A stretch of DNA of 64,000 nucleotides from Diplosphaera chodatii (lineage: Eukaryota; Chlorophyta; Trebouxiophyceae; Prasiolales; Stichococcaceae). A model generated the notes under the pieces. The model was not told the origin of the DNA. It did no database searches and saw only the letters and a list, made by a program, of their open reading frames with translations. Location: positions 1-64,000 of the forward strand of contig JAALGY010000031.1 in assembly GCA_032358165.1 (NCBI GenBank), given 5' to 3'. Positions 13,132 to 23,494 of this stretch are shown here, piece after piece; the stretch's first letter is position 1; each line of letters opens with the position of its first letter. A program made the translations under genes and the position numbers.

Positions 13132-14007
13132 ATGGTGAGTGCAGCAGCGCAGCGCCGCGACTGTGCATGTGCAGTGTGGCCCACTTGACGGGCCGACAGA
13201 GCCTGCTGCTGCACGCAGCAGTACATGCTGATGCGTCTGCTCTCGATGAGCGGGTTTATCATACCACTCATTAAAGGTGCCAGCGTCAGCAGATGCAGTG
13301 CCAGAGATGTGTGGCACCATCATGCAGCATGCAGACAGGTTGGTGAGCGGCATCCAAGTGAACGTGTGGCTCATCTGGTGCAGGCGAAGCACCATCCCGA
13401 CCTGATCATGTGCCGCAAGCAGCCGGGCATCGCCATCGGGCGGCTGTGCGAGAAGTGCGACGGCAAGTGCGTGGTGTGCGACAGCTATGTGCGCCCCGCG
13501 ACGCTGGTCCGCGTGTGCGACGAGTGCAACTACGGGTCGTACGCCGGGCGCTGCGTCATCTGCGGCGGCATCGGCATCTCTGACGCCTATTACTGCAAGG
13601 TGCCGAAACATGGTTGCGGGCAGTGCCGTGCTCGGGCTGCTGGCCGTGCTGCAGCGTGGTTGCGCTGTGCATCGTAGTGCGGAACTCCATGCTCAGCCTG
13701 TGATGCCACAATGCTGACATGTGCTGTGCTTGGCTGCTGCAGGAGTGCACAGTTCAGGAGAAGGATGTGAGTACGGTCACGCCTGCCTTGTGGCGTCTTC
13801 CTGCTCGTGCCGGAGCATGCTTGTTCGCATGGTTGCATTGCATTCAATTGTGCTGCGGTCCACAGGTGCAATCTGCGTCGTAGCAACTGAGGTGTCCGAT
13901 CATTGTTGTGTCTGCAGAGAGACGGGTGCCCAAAGATCGTCAACCTTGGGTCAGCAAAGACGGACCTGTTCTATGAAAGGAAGAAGTACGGCTTCAAGAA
14001 GAGATGA
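13132..14007 (+). CDS. PHF5A: PHF5A / SF3b14b (Rds3) splicing factor
   Basis: Small zinc-binding subunit of the SF3b complex of the U2 snRNP, which contacts the branch-site region in the nucleus. Four exons give exactly 110 residues, the length of human PHF5A: 13132-13134 (only the ATG), 13384-13599, 13743-13766 and 13918-14007. The start MAKHHPDLI is made by splicing the lone ATG to GCGAAG. All the family's CxxC knuckles are visible (CEKC, CVVC, CDEC, CVIC), followed by [20 protein letters not shown] and the C-terminal KKYGFKKR. The protein is nearly identical to its animal and plant homologues, so the intron positions are very reliable. Its neighbour upstream is the divergent helicase gene; it converges on derlin with about 330 bases between stops. 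Confidence 0.98.
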
Positions 14008-14263
14008 CACCACAGCGCAGCGGCTCGATTGCAGTGCCGCTGCGCATTGGTCAGGGAGTTCGCACGGATTGTCTGGCTGCTGTGACGCTGGCAGTCAAGT
14101 GGATATGCGTAGGGTGATCGCGCAACATCCGCGGTGGAGGTCGATGCTGCGCATGATTTGTCATCCATGTGCATGCCACAGACAGACTTTCAGTGTTCAG
14201 CCCACTTGGCTGTACTGTTGATATGTAGACGGTTGAGGATACTTGTGATTCAGGGCTCAACCG

Positions 14264-14268
14264 TTACA
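14264..14268 (-). terminator. candidate TGTAA poly(A) signal of derlin
   Basis: TGTAA on the minus strand, about 75 bases past the derlin stop at 14342. It falls between the convergent PHF5A and derlin genes. Confidence 0.45.
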
Positions 14269-14341
14269 ACTCAGATGCCTGCACTCCACGTAATGGCTGT
14301 ACAATGCTACTCGTAAAGGCCAATGACCAGCAGTGCAAGCA

Positions 14342-15798
14342 TCAGCCGTCGCCCAGGCGCCGCCCGCCGCCCCTGAAGGCCCTGAACCCCGCGTTGGTGG
14401 GATTTGCGCTGTTTGTTGCACTGACCGGCACCGTGCCGATGCCCGACTGCGCCACCAGCCGGTTCCTGCAAGTGGGGTGAGATGAGCACTGTCAGCAGCC
14501 ATAGCATCCGCTGCGTGTATGGACCCACAGGTGGTCATGTTCGAGCTGAATGCAACATCACGACACCATTCGCGGCAGCAAGCACGATCAGGTCCAGGGT
14601 CCACGAAGCTCACAGCCAGACGGGGGTGTCCAGCAGCGAGACGCCGCCCGCCGCGGGGTGCACCACCTTCAGGAAGTAGTACCTGCGACGCAGGGGCGCG
14701 GGCGTCGTCAGCGGCTACCCAGGACACAAACACACGTGCACTGCGGTGGCAGCTCGGCTTTTGGGGTTTGCAATCTGATGCAGTATTCTGCACTCACAGG
14801 TGGCCGCCCAGGATGCCCAGGAGATCCGCCACCCAGTTGCCGCCGATGAGCAGCGAGAAGGCCACAAAGACAAACGGCAGGTAGAAGCCCTACAGGGCAG
14901 CGCAGCATGTCAGCATAGCCAAAGCAGCCAACAAACGGTTGTGAGTCTGACCATGCACAAGAGTCGTGTCGCAGGTACCTGGATGGTCATCAGACCATAC
15001 AGGCTGCAGGGCGTGGTCGCAAAGTTTTTGCTCCACACGTAGCACAGCATGAAGACCAGGCTGTTGCTGTTGAACCCCAGGTTGAAGAAAGGGATGAATG
15101 TCGACAGCAGCTGCAGAGGCATACACGGCCTCGTCAGGTTGCGAGCGACATGTGCACGCTGTGACGCAGCAACAATCGGAAGCAGTGCTGGACAGCAGGA
15201 GTCAACTAGAGCGCACATTCAGGCTCATCATGCCGAACAGGTACATGTACACGTAGTCTGCTGTGTTGTGCTGGTATGTGCTCGTCTCCAGCTGCGCGCC
15301 GTAGTGCAGGCTACAGAGCATCACAGCTGTTGTGAGCAACACGGTGGTGCTGCAGAGTGCAGCAGCGCAGTGTGTGGCGCAACAGCACTCGATGTTGCTC
15401 AGACTCACATCCACAGGATCTGGACGACGAAGAAGATGCTGAACTTGCCCAGGAAGAAGTAGTTTGTGAGCAGCCGCCACAGCTGCATATCATGAGTGCT
15501 CGGATCACTCGGATCCTTCCAACCCGGCATGCCTGGGAAGCGCAGCGCTGGCGGCAGCGACGCGGTGTGATGCAGCAGGCAGCAACAGGATGCAGCACAC
15601 ATGCGCACGGGGTCATTCTCTCACCTGCAGCTTCTTGATGAAGTGCCAGTGGATCATCAGGCTCTGTGGGTGGATGAGCTGCAGCATGAAGGCCAGCGTG
15701 GTCGCGACGCACACGGTGACGTGCACCTTGGTCACCGGCGGCAGCGCCTTGTACCAGTCCACCGGCGAGTCGCCGAAGCCGCGCACGTTGGCCGGCAT
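14342..15798 (-). CDS. DERL: derlin (ER membrane, ERAD)
   Basis: Rhomboid-like pseudoprotease of the endoplasmic reticulum membrane that takes part in retrotranslocation of misfolded proteins (ERAD). Exon 1 (15625-15798) starts MPANVRGFGDSP and contains the family signature WYKALPPVTKVH plus the first membrane segment. Exon 2 (15409-15482) gives LWRLLTNYFFLGKFS; exon 3 (15217-15310) gives the derlin hallmark TADYVYMYLFGM. Later exons encode NLGFNSNSLVFMLCYVWSKN and the paired membrane segments GFYLPFVFVAFSLLIGGN and WVADLLGILGGHLYYFLKVV. The protein ends with a short polar, glycine/arginine-rich tail (last exon about 14342-14467). Splice phases agree at every junction I checked. The N-terminus is a few residues longer than usual for derlins but has no other ATG choice nearby. 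Confidence 0.95.
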
Positions 15799-16727
15799 GG
15801 CGGGCAGCTGTTGCTGGTGTGTTCAGAGCTGTGTCACTCGCAGGTGCCGCAGCGGACAAGGGTGCGCAGCGCTGCCCTTCACATGCGGATCCTCTGCTGT
15901 AGCACGGCGTGCGAGGGGCTCAAAGAACAGTCAATGCTCCACAGCACCTCCGGAAACTGCGGAAGCAGGTCCTGAACAGCCGTGCCTGGCTGGTGTGAGG
16001 GATGCAAAGTAGTCAATCACAGTGGTATGTAGCCGCGACTGCAGCGCGCGATCCACTTGCTCTTGCAGCAGCACAGCAGCGAGGTGGATACAAAGCGATG
16101 TAAGAGCGTAAAGGCAGAATGGCGCTCGGTGATCAGGGGGTCACTGGCTCCCTGCTGTGAAAACTTGGCTTGGTCAGGGTTTTGGTGCTGTGCAGTACAG
16201 CACTTGCAGCACAGTGATTGGTCACTTCTGGCTGCTTGCTCGTATAGTGGAGCAGCACGAGCATCTGCTGATGTGATGCACTGTGTGAATAGCTGCACCA
16301 TCGATCGCAGTTGTCACTTACAAGGTATTGCAAGCACATGACTTCGCTGAGCAGCATGCCAACACTTCACGCAATGTTACAAGCGTGTTCAACCAAGCAC
16401 CTGAGACCGACCCCCTCGTCTAGCTCTTCTGTGAAGCTCACTACCGAGTTTCAACCACCTGAAAGCAGAGTCTATGCAGACCTACCAGGTGGTCCGCCAA
16501 GCGGCGTCAGCAGCCCAAAGCATACAGGTACATGACAGACCCCAGGAGGAAGTGCGCGCGCATGGATTGGCAGACAGAAGCCGCCCGCCACCAGATGAGG
16601 GATGAGGCCCTGAACAGCTGAGCCTTGTTCGGCCTCGTCCACCGGCTGCGAACCGGCTGCGAGCAGCGCAGGGCGGGCTGTATCATACCGAAAAGTCCAC
16701 TGCTGAATGGCATCCCAGGTTGCGCCG
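15799..16727. other. intergenic, derlin promoter and kinase 3' region
   Basis: Both neighbours are on the minus strand, so this stretch should hold the 3' untranslated region of the AGC kinase and the promoter of derlin. TTACA on plus (TGTAA on minus) occurs near 16376, about 350 bases beyond the kinase stop. I see no further gene. Confidence 0.5.
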
Positions 16728-19336
16728 CTAGAACTCCCGGAACGCCTGGCCGCCGGCCGCCAGCAGCGCGGGCAGCGCCTCGTGCGCGCCGCCGTCGAAG
16801 CTGACGGAGGCGCACCGCCCAAAGTGCCGCCGGTCGCCCAGGCCGTCCAGGTGCGGCACGAACGGCGGCTCCAGCGCCCCTGCACGAAAGAGACTCACAT
16901 TGGGCTCCGGCTCTGTAAGCGGTCAAGACGATGGACTCGGTGACAGGGGTTCGATCTATAGAACAGCTGCTGCAGCTGAGCACGGCGCTAATCCCCGTGC
17001 AGATGTGACCACAGCATGCAGCGTAGATGCCGAGGCAGTGCCGGCGCCAATGCGGACCTGCGGCCAGGGCGCCCCAGTCGACGGGCGCGAGGAAGGGGTG
17101 CCGCATCACCGCCGCCCCGCCGCCTGCCCCGCACCCCAGCCGCGCGCCCGCGTCCCGCGCCATCAGCGCCCGCACCAGGTCCTGTTGTTACTAACTACGG
17201 GTCAAGGCACTTGTTGAAGTCGTTTCTGCAGGTGGCTGCAAGGCCACAGGGTTGCCTCCAGAACCCTCAATGCTGTGCTGCACTGGTCTGTGGCAGCTGT
17301 AGTTGAGCAATGCCAGCGGAGCGCATCACCACAGCGCACACAATGCTGGAGACCCCGGGGCTTGCCACACACTCGCTGGCGAGGCGGGTTGTGGGCAGGT
17401 CAGCACCTGGGCGTCGGGGTCGAAGTGGTGGGGAAAGGCCAGCCGGCCGCGCATCACGGCGCGGTACACCGCGTAGGTGTTGCCGTCCTGCCACGGCGGG
17501 TACCCCGCCAACATCTCGTACAGCAGCACGCCCACCGCCCACCTGGGCGGCGCCGACAGAGAAAAATGTTGATTTCTGCAGCAGCCGCTGGTGCACTGGA
17601 TCAGGCGGGCGGCAGCAGGGGCCGCCGTGGCAGATGACAAGGGAGCAACAGAGTCTGCAGGAGCATTGCACCCCTTTGAGCGCTCGGTGCTTCAAAACAC
17701 CCGTCCTGACACTGCTGCGAGTAGCCTTCTCAGTGGCCCCTGACCGCACAGCGTGGGGCCCCAGGCCATGGGCAGCGCACCAGTCGACGCCCTTGCCGTG
17801 TCCCGCGCTGGCCAGAAGCTCGGGCGCCAGGTACTCCGGGGTGCCGCACAGGGTGAAGGTGCGCGCGCGCGGCCCGGGCCCCAGCTGCTTGGCGAACCCA
17901 AAGTCGCACAGCTTCACATAGCCGGACGGCGCGACCAGCAGGTTCTCCGGCTTCAGGTCCCTGCACAGCCGGCAACAGGGCTTGGCATGCCGGCATTGAG
18001 GCGCCAGCAGGGTGCAGCTTGACTACAGAGAGTATGTGTCCAGCTGACATGCTGAAGTCTGGATCGCTGCAGCTCCTGATGACGCCAGATGCGCAGGGGT
18101 TTGAATATCCAGCCGCAAAGCCAAGCTGATACCTGCCTACCAGTTCACACACCGTCCACTTGGGCAGCGTCGTGTGCCACATGCGCAGTGGTCGCGCCTG
18201 CAGCGGAGCAGAGCAGCAGCGGCACCTGTACACGATGTCGTGGCGGTGGAGATGGTCCAGCGCAGACACGACGCAGGCGATGTAGAAGCGGGCGGCTGCA
18301 GCGCTGAAGCGCCCCGCCGCCCGCAGGTGCCCGAACAGCTCCCCGCCCGGCACGAACTCCATCACCATGTACAGCCGCATCTCGTCCTGGAAGGCGCCGT
18401 ACCTGCGGCGGTGCAGCTAAAGGCTGTGAGATGAGGCGCAAGTGTGCGAGTGCCAATGTGAGCCCCCTCATCCCCTCACAGGCCACAGCCCAAGCGCTGG
18501 TGCCGATGCAATGTGTACTCTGTATGCAGCCTCAAACAGGCTGCTATCATGAGATGTAAGCAAGGAAGTTTGGTCATGGCTACCAGGGAGCGGCGCACAT
18601 TTTCACGATGTTGGGGTGGTCCACCGCCGCCAGCAGCCGCCGCTCGTTGAGCACGTGCTGCACCTGCTTCAGCCGGAGCAGCTGCTCCTTGCGCAGCACC
18701 TTCAGCGCGAAGAAGGCGTCGTCGGCGCGGCGTCGCGCCAGCTTCACGCGCCCAAAGGTGCCCGTGCCTGCACACGGGGGGCGGGCACATCAGCCGGTGC
18801 TGCCGAGCAGCCACGCCCGCCGCTGCAACCGCTGACGGAGAGATCTAATCTGGTCAGCAGATGGATGGTCATGATATAGCAGGAGCAGTCAAGTTGGACG
18901 AGTACGAACCGATCGTGGCCAGGATCTCAAGGTCTGCCAGCGAGGTGCATGCCCAGGGCTCTGGCGGCTGCACCTTCCCCGACACCGCCGGCACGGACGC
19001 GCAGCGTGTGGAGACCATTGCGTCGCCGTCTGACGAACGCCGCTGGGCGGGCGCCGTGGCTGCATGCGACTCTATGCGCCAGGAGGTCAGCTCCTCGCCA
19101 TCCGAGGAAGCGATGCTGTTGCTGCTGGCGCTGGGGTACAGCGGCGCAGACTGTTCGCCGCTGTTCGTGCGCATGAGCCTGTCCCTACCGAAGCGCAGCT
19201 TGCCGCTGCTTTTGCCGCGCTGCAGCCGCTGTGCACTTGTGGCCGACTCGCTGCTGCTGCGGACTGACATCCTGCATGCACCGAACGCTGTGATCTGCGG
19301 TGTTCCGGTTCCAACAGACGGAGATTGCCGTGACAT
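16728..19336 (-). CDS. PKA-type AGC protein kinase catalytic subunit
   Basis: Serine/threonine kinase most like the catalytic subunit of cAMP-dependent protein kinase. The first ATG in frame is at 19336 and opens a serine-rich N-terminal extension of about 150 residues. This is followed by DLEILATI joined to [13 protein letters not shown] (glycine loop, about 18770) and FFALKVLRK (beta-3 lysine). The next exons give [20 protein letters not shown], the catalytic [10 protein letters not shown] (spliced within the motif), [10 protein letters not shown], and the activation site [14 protein letters not shown] with its PKA-type threonine. [19 protein letters not shown] and the AGC C-terminal tail complete it. 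The protein ends in FREF-stop at 16728, the FxxF end typical of PKA. No regulatory or cyclic-nucleotide domain is fused. Exon ends in the middle (17040-18450) are approximate. Kinase activity is expected because all key residues are present. Confidence 0.92.
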
Positions 19337-19644
19337 CTCAGCACCTGCCGCACGTTTGCCAGCGGTTGTAGGAGCTGCGCTGCCGGAAGGCCAAGCGACA
19401 AGGTCGGTCACGTGGGGCTCAAGATCTCCTCACAGAAGGGGCGCCGGCATGCCCAAGGGTCGTCTCTATGTTCCGCAACGCATAGTGATCCAGATTTTCA
19501 TCATACTGCAGCATCCTGATGATACAGTCCGTGCCGCGTGACGACAAGTGCCCAAACTATCGGCTGCTCACGTGGGCTGGGCATGGGCGAGGTGCAGGCC
19601 CCGACGCACGCATGCTACAGCCGCCAGCGGGCGCCAGGCCGCCG
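19337..19644. other. intergenic between two minus-strand genes
   Basis: A 308-base spacer between the kinase start and the stop of the coiled-coil gene. It must carry the kinase promoter. No distinct motif stands out. Confidence 0.4.
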
Positions 19645-22600
19645 CTACACCTTGCCGATGCGCAGCACAGCCGCCAGCTGCGCCTCCACCTGCAGCTAAC
19701 AGCTTCCACCTGGGCAAACCCCACTGCCTTTCAAGCTAGTCTTGGTGTCTGATGATGAAAGCCACCAAATGAGCCCGATAGTGGCAATTCTACAGTTTCG
19801 AGCCTTCGCACGGACCTGCGTGAGCGCTGGCAGCGTGGCGCGGGCGACCGCGGCGGCGTCGCCGTCGCAGCGTGCCAGCTCCAGCACCAGCGCATCCACC
19901 TGCGGGCCGCACGCATACAGTCGCTGACCACAGCCTCGCGATACAGCAGCACTGCTCTCACATGGCACAAGAACAGTCGCACCTGCTGCTGTGCCATCCA
20001 GCTGCATGCCCTTGTGAGGCGCCCTCTACAATGAAAGGTCTGAACCAGGTCCCAAGGTCCCGGAGAGCCCTGGAGAACCAAACCCTCGAGTCAGCCGCCG
20101 AGCACCTGGACCTGCAGGCCGGCGGCGCGCGCCTGCTCCGCCAGGAGCGCCCGCCGCGCCGCCTCCAGCTGCCGCCCCGGCGAGCCGCCCCCCGCGGCGG
20201 CGTCGCTATCCCCCTCGCCCCCCGGCGGCCCCACCGGCCAGGCGGCCGACTCCTCGAGCAGGTCCTGCAGGGCAGGAGCGTGGCCGTCAATTCCGGTCTG
20301 AGATGTTCCTGCAAGAGGCAGCGGTCCAGGGGGGCATGGTGTAGAGCACGCCTGCCATGGCCACCATGCAGCCACGGTGAAGGGCGTAGTTCTGATCGCG
20401 CCCTCACCTTCAGGCGCTCGTGCTGCGCGAGGCTGGCCTGCGCGCTGCTCTCCCAGGCAGCCGCCTGAGCGCGCGCCTCAATCAGCGCCTGCGTTCGCAA
20501 CTGACGGCACCGAATCAGGGGTTGCTCAATTGTGCGGACCAGCACAGGACCCCACCAGGGCACTGCAGGCAATCCCAGACCTGGTAGGACATACTGCTGT
20601 TAAGCAGCAGCCGGGGGCCCCACCTCTGACAGGGCAGCATTCTCGACGGTGAGCTGCTCGAGCTCCATGGACAGCGCATCCATCTGCAAACACGACAGCG
20701 CAGCAGCACGTCACAGCTGTTTGCCTGGAACATCGCTTGATATGTGAACGAGCAGTCACATGGCACACAGGAGGCAGCACATCCAAGCCCGTCACCTGGC
20801 CCAGCAGCCTGTCGCGGGCGGATTTCAGCGCCGCCGCCCGCCGCCGCATCGCCCGCAGCGCCGCCATCACGTCCGACTCGTCGCCCTCGTTATCGACCCC
20901 GCCGGACACCTTTCCGCCGTCTGCAGCGGCGCCGCCGGACGCAGAACTGTCATTGCCGACCAGCACGAAGCTGGAGGCTGTGGAGTTGGGCGCGGAGGCC
21001 GCGTGGGCTGTCGGCACGGCCGGCCCGCCGCTGGCGGCAGTCCGCAGCTCGGCCGCAGTGTGCTGCGCCTGCGCAGCCAGGCCCGCCGCCCCAGAATGGC
21101 GCGCGGCCTCGGCTGCCCGCTCGGCCTGCGCCGCACGCTGCATTGCCGCCGCCGCTGCGGCCTCCGCCTCCTGCAGAGACGGCGTGCTCAGGGTGTCAGC
21201 TGAGGCCGTGTAACCACCTGGGCTGGGCAGCATCGTCAAGCCTGGGCAGGTAGGGAAGCCGGGCGCGATCTGCACCAGATGATACAAGACGCACCACAGC
21301 ACGGGACCGCTCTGCACCCAGCAGCTGCTGCAGCTGCGCCACCTGCTGCTCTGCCGCCTCTTGCCGAGCGTCCGACTGCGGAGCGCCCTCGGTCTCGCCC
21401 TGCAGGTTGCCGTCAGGCCACCAGCTCATACGCAGCGCGGTCTACACCCGGGGGTCCAGCCAGTGCATCGCATCGGACGCAGGCAGTCGCGCCCGCCCGA
21501 GCAGCAGCAGCAGTAGCAGCTTGCAGCCAGTGGCTGCAAAGCGCGCAAAAGCCATGCATCCGCGCTCCGAGCATGCTCCTGACACATGGCCACGCTCGAT
21601 CCATGACAGTAGGCAGCAGAAGCCGTCTCACCCGCGGCTGGGCGCTGCCGTTGCCGCCGCCGCCGCCGCCGGCCCGCAGCTCGGTGGCCAGGGCGGCCGC
21701 CTCCTGCTCCGCCCTGTACTGCTCCTCCTCTGCTTCCTGCGCCCGCCGCTCCGCCGCCTGCACCAGCCTGACAGCCGTCACCGACTGCTTGCAGAGGGAC
21801 GGCTGGGGAGTCGACTCGCGACATGAGGCCGCGCCCAAGGGGTGCGACAGGCGGTGAGCGCGGGACCCCAAGCACCCCGGCTTTCGCAGCGCTTGTCGCC
21901 ACAGTTTGGCAGCCGCAAAAGGGCGCGCATCGGAACGGGGCCGCGGCTGAGCAGGGCAGCCAGGGTGCGGGTGTGCAAATCGGCGCGGACTTGCAACCCT
22001 CGAAACCCACCCGCAGCGCCGCGGCGGCCTCGTCGCGGCCGCGCTGCAGGCGGGCCCGCTCGGCGTCGGACCGCGCCGCCGCCTCCACCGCGGCGGCCTC
22101 CCGGCTGCGGGACTCCCGCACGCCGTCCGCCAGCCGCCCGTTGTCGGCCCTCAACCCCTGCGCCTCCTGCCGCAGCTGCGCCGCCTCCTGTACAGGCGAC
22201 ATCAAGAACACAGCTGGACCTGATGTCTTGCAACTGCGCCGAGGAGTGTACAGGTAAACTCGAGCATTGAGGCCGTGCGTTCCTGCCGCCATCGTGACGT
22301 CCACTGTCACACTGCTGCTTCAGCAGTGCTGTCCGCCAGGCGGGTGGCCAGCATAGAAGCCACACCACCACCAACCCAGCGCAACACGGACCTGCTGCGC
22401 CGCCGACAGCTCCGCCTGCAGCTCGGCGCAGCGGCGGTCCAGCGCCGCCGCCCGCAGCGCGTCCGCCTGCAGCCCCGCGCACCGCGCCTCCACCGCCGCC
22501 AGGCGCTTCGTGGCCGCCTCGCGCCCCGCCTGCGCCTGCACGCCACAGTGCGATCTGCTCAGGCTTGTGGCGCCATTCACGTGTTGCGCCTCATGCCGAT

Positions 22601-22788
22601 AGGGGACTCCACAGAATGATCTTGGAGCTCATCTCCTACAGCCCTGACTGTCTGCAAGCACCATATCGTGAGCGTACCTCGTTCAGGGCGTCCTGGGCCC
22701 GCCAGGCCGCCTGCTGCGCCTGCTGCACCTGGCGCCGCAGGGCGCCCACCTCGCCGCCGGCTGCGGCGCTTTCGCCGGGCTGCTCCAT
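19645..22788 (-). CDS. long alanine/glutamate-rich coiled-coil protein, function unknown
   Basis: About ten exons join into one chain. It starts at 22788 with MEQPGESAAAGGEVGALRRQ and ends at 19645 with AQLAAVLRIGKV-stop. Nearly every exon encodes a helix with heptad-like leucine/alanine spacing, for example LRRQVQQAQQAAWRAQDALN, RLAAVEARCAGLQADALR, AAQLRQEAQGLRADNGRLA, RRAQEAEEEQYRAEQEAA and MDALSMELEQLTVENAALS. A serine/glycine/acidic linker (about 20870-21080) interrupts the coiled coil. There are no membrane segments and no recognisable catalytic domain. The layout resembles golgins or other scaffold proteins, but I see no GRIP or TMF signature, so no function is assigned. Some exon edges are uncertain because alanine-rich frames on the other strand are also open. 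Confidence 0.7.
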
Positions 22789-23494
22789 TGCGAGTGAGAG
22801 TCAGCGCTCGCTGTGTTGCGGGGCGTTGGCTTTCTTTGCAGATCACAGGCTTGCGGCAACTTGTGCCACTGCGGCTGTCTGGGTGTGCGCCAGCGGCAGG
22901 TCCTTGCGAAGCTAGCACCGCTTGATGGTATGCTGCAGACTGGCGAGTCGTGTGTGTCACCCTTACTGTGCCTGGATCGGGTTCCGATGATCAAGCAGCC
23001 TCAGACAGCATCGCCGCTGATTCAAACCATGTCTACAGCTCGCTGGGGCAAATTCTGACTTAAAAAAGGGCCTGGGTTGCTGCGATGCTTGCAGTCCGCT
23101 CCGAGATCCAGGCAACGTGTAAATACGACAATGACACCCGGTTTGCAACGTCCTACAGCACTGGGCAACTCCCAGGCAGATGTTGGAATGTGATGTCATC
23201 CCACAACCGCGCGATGGCCCCTCCTCCTCCTGCTCCTCAGTTATATGTTGCACTTTTGGGAAAGCTTCTGTGCTGAACTCATCTTACACCACCAAGCTCA
23301 CCCGGTGCTGAGCCGAGCGCGCCTGGCACTGCTGAAGCTTTGGTGCAATCCTGTGCATGCTCCACTCTGCAAAGGCTCTGCCTTGCAACTAAACAACAGC
23401 CCACCCCCTGTGAAGTGCTGGCTACATCAGCAGAAAGGACGCAGAGCTTGCAGCTGGCCATCGGGGTCTTCTTGAGTGCCGGTGCCGCGCCACC
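22789..23494. promoter_or_regulatory. divergent intergenic region
   Basis: About 700 bases lie between the divergent starts of the coiled-coil gene and the IF1/TMEM242-like gene. The part from 22920 to 23460 is visibly less GC-rich than its surroundings. I recognise no specific element. Confidence 0.4.

Noticed and set aside
16905..16965. tRNA-like GGTTCGATC (T-loop-like) near 16948
   Set aside because: No matching acceptor stem, D-arm or anticodon arm can be folded around it, and it lies inside an intron of the PKA-type kinase.
20526..21317. Long minus-strand frame of 263 codons read as a single exon
   Set aside because: Only its middle (the exon of the coiled-coil gene) is coding; the ends run into intron sequence with splice sites.
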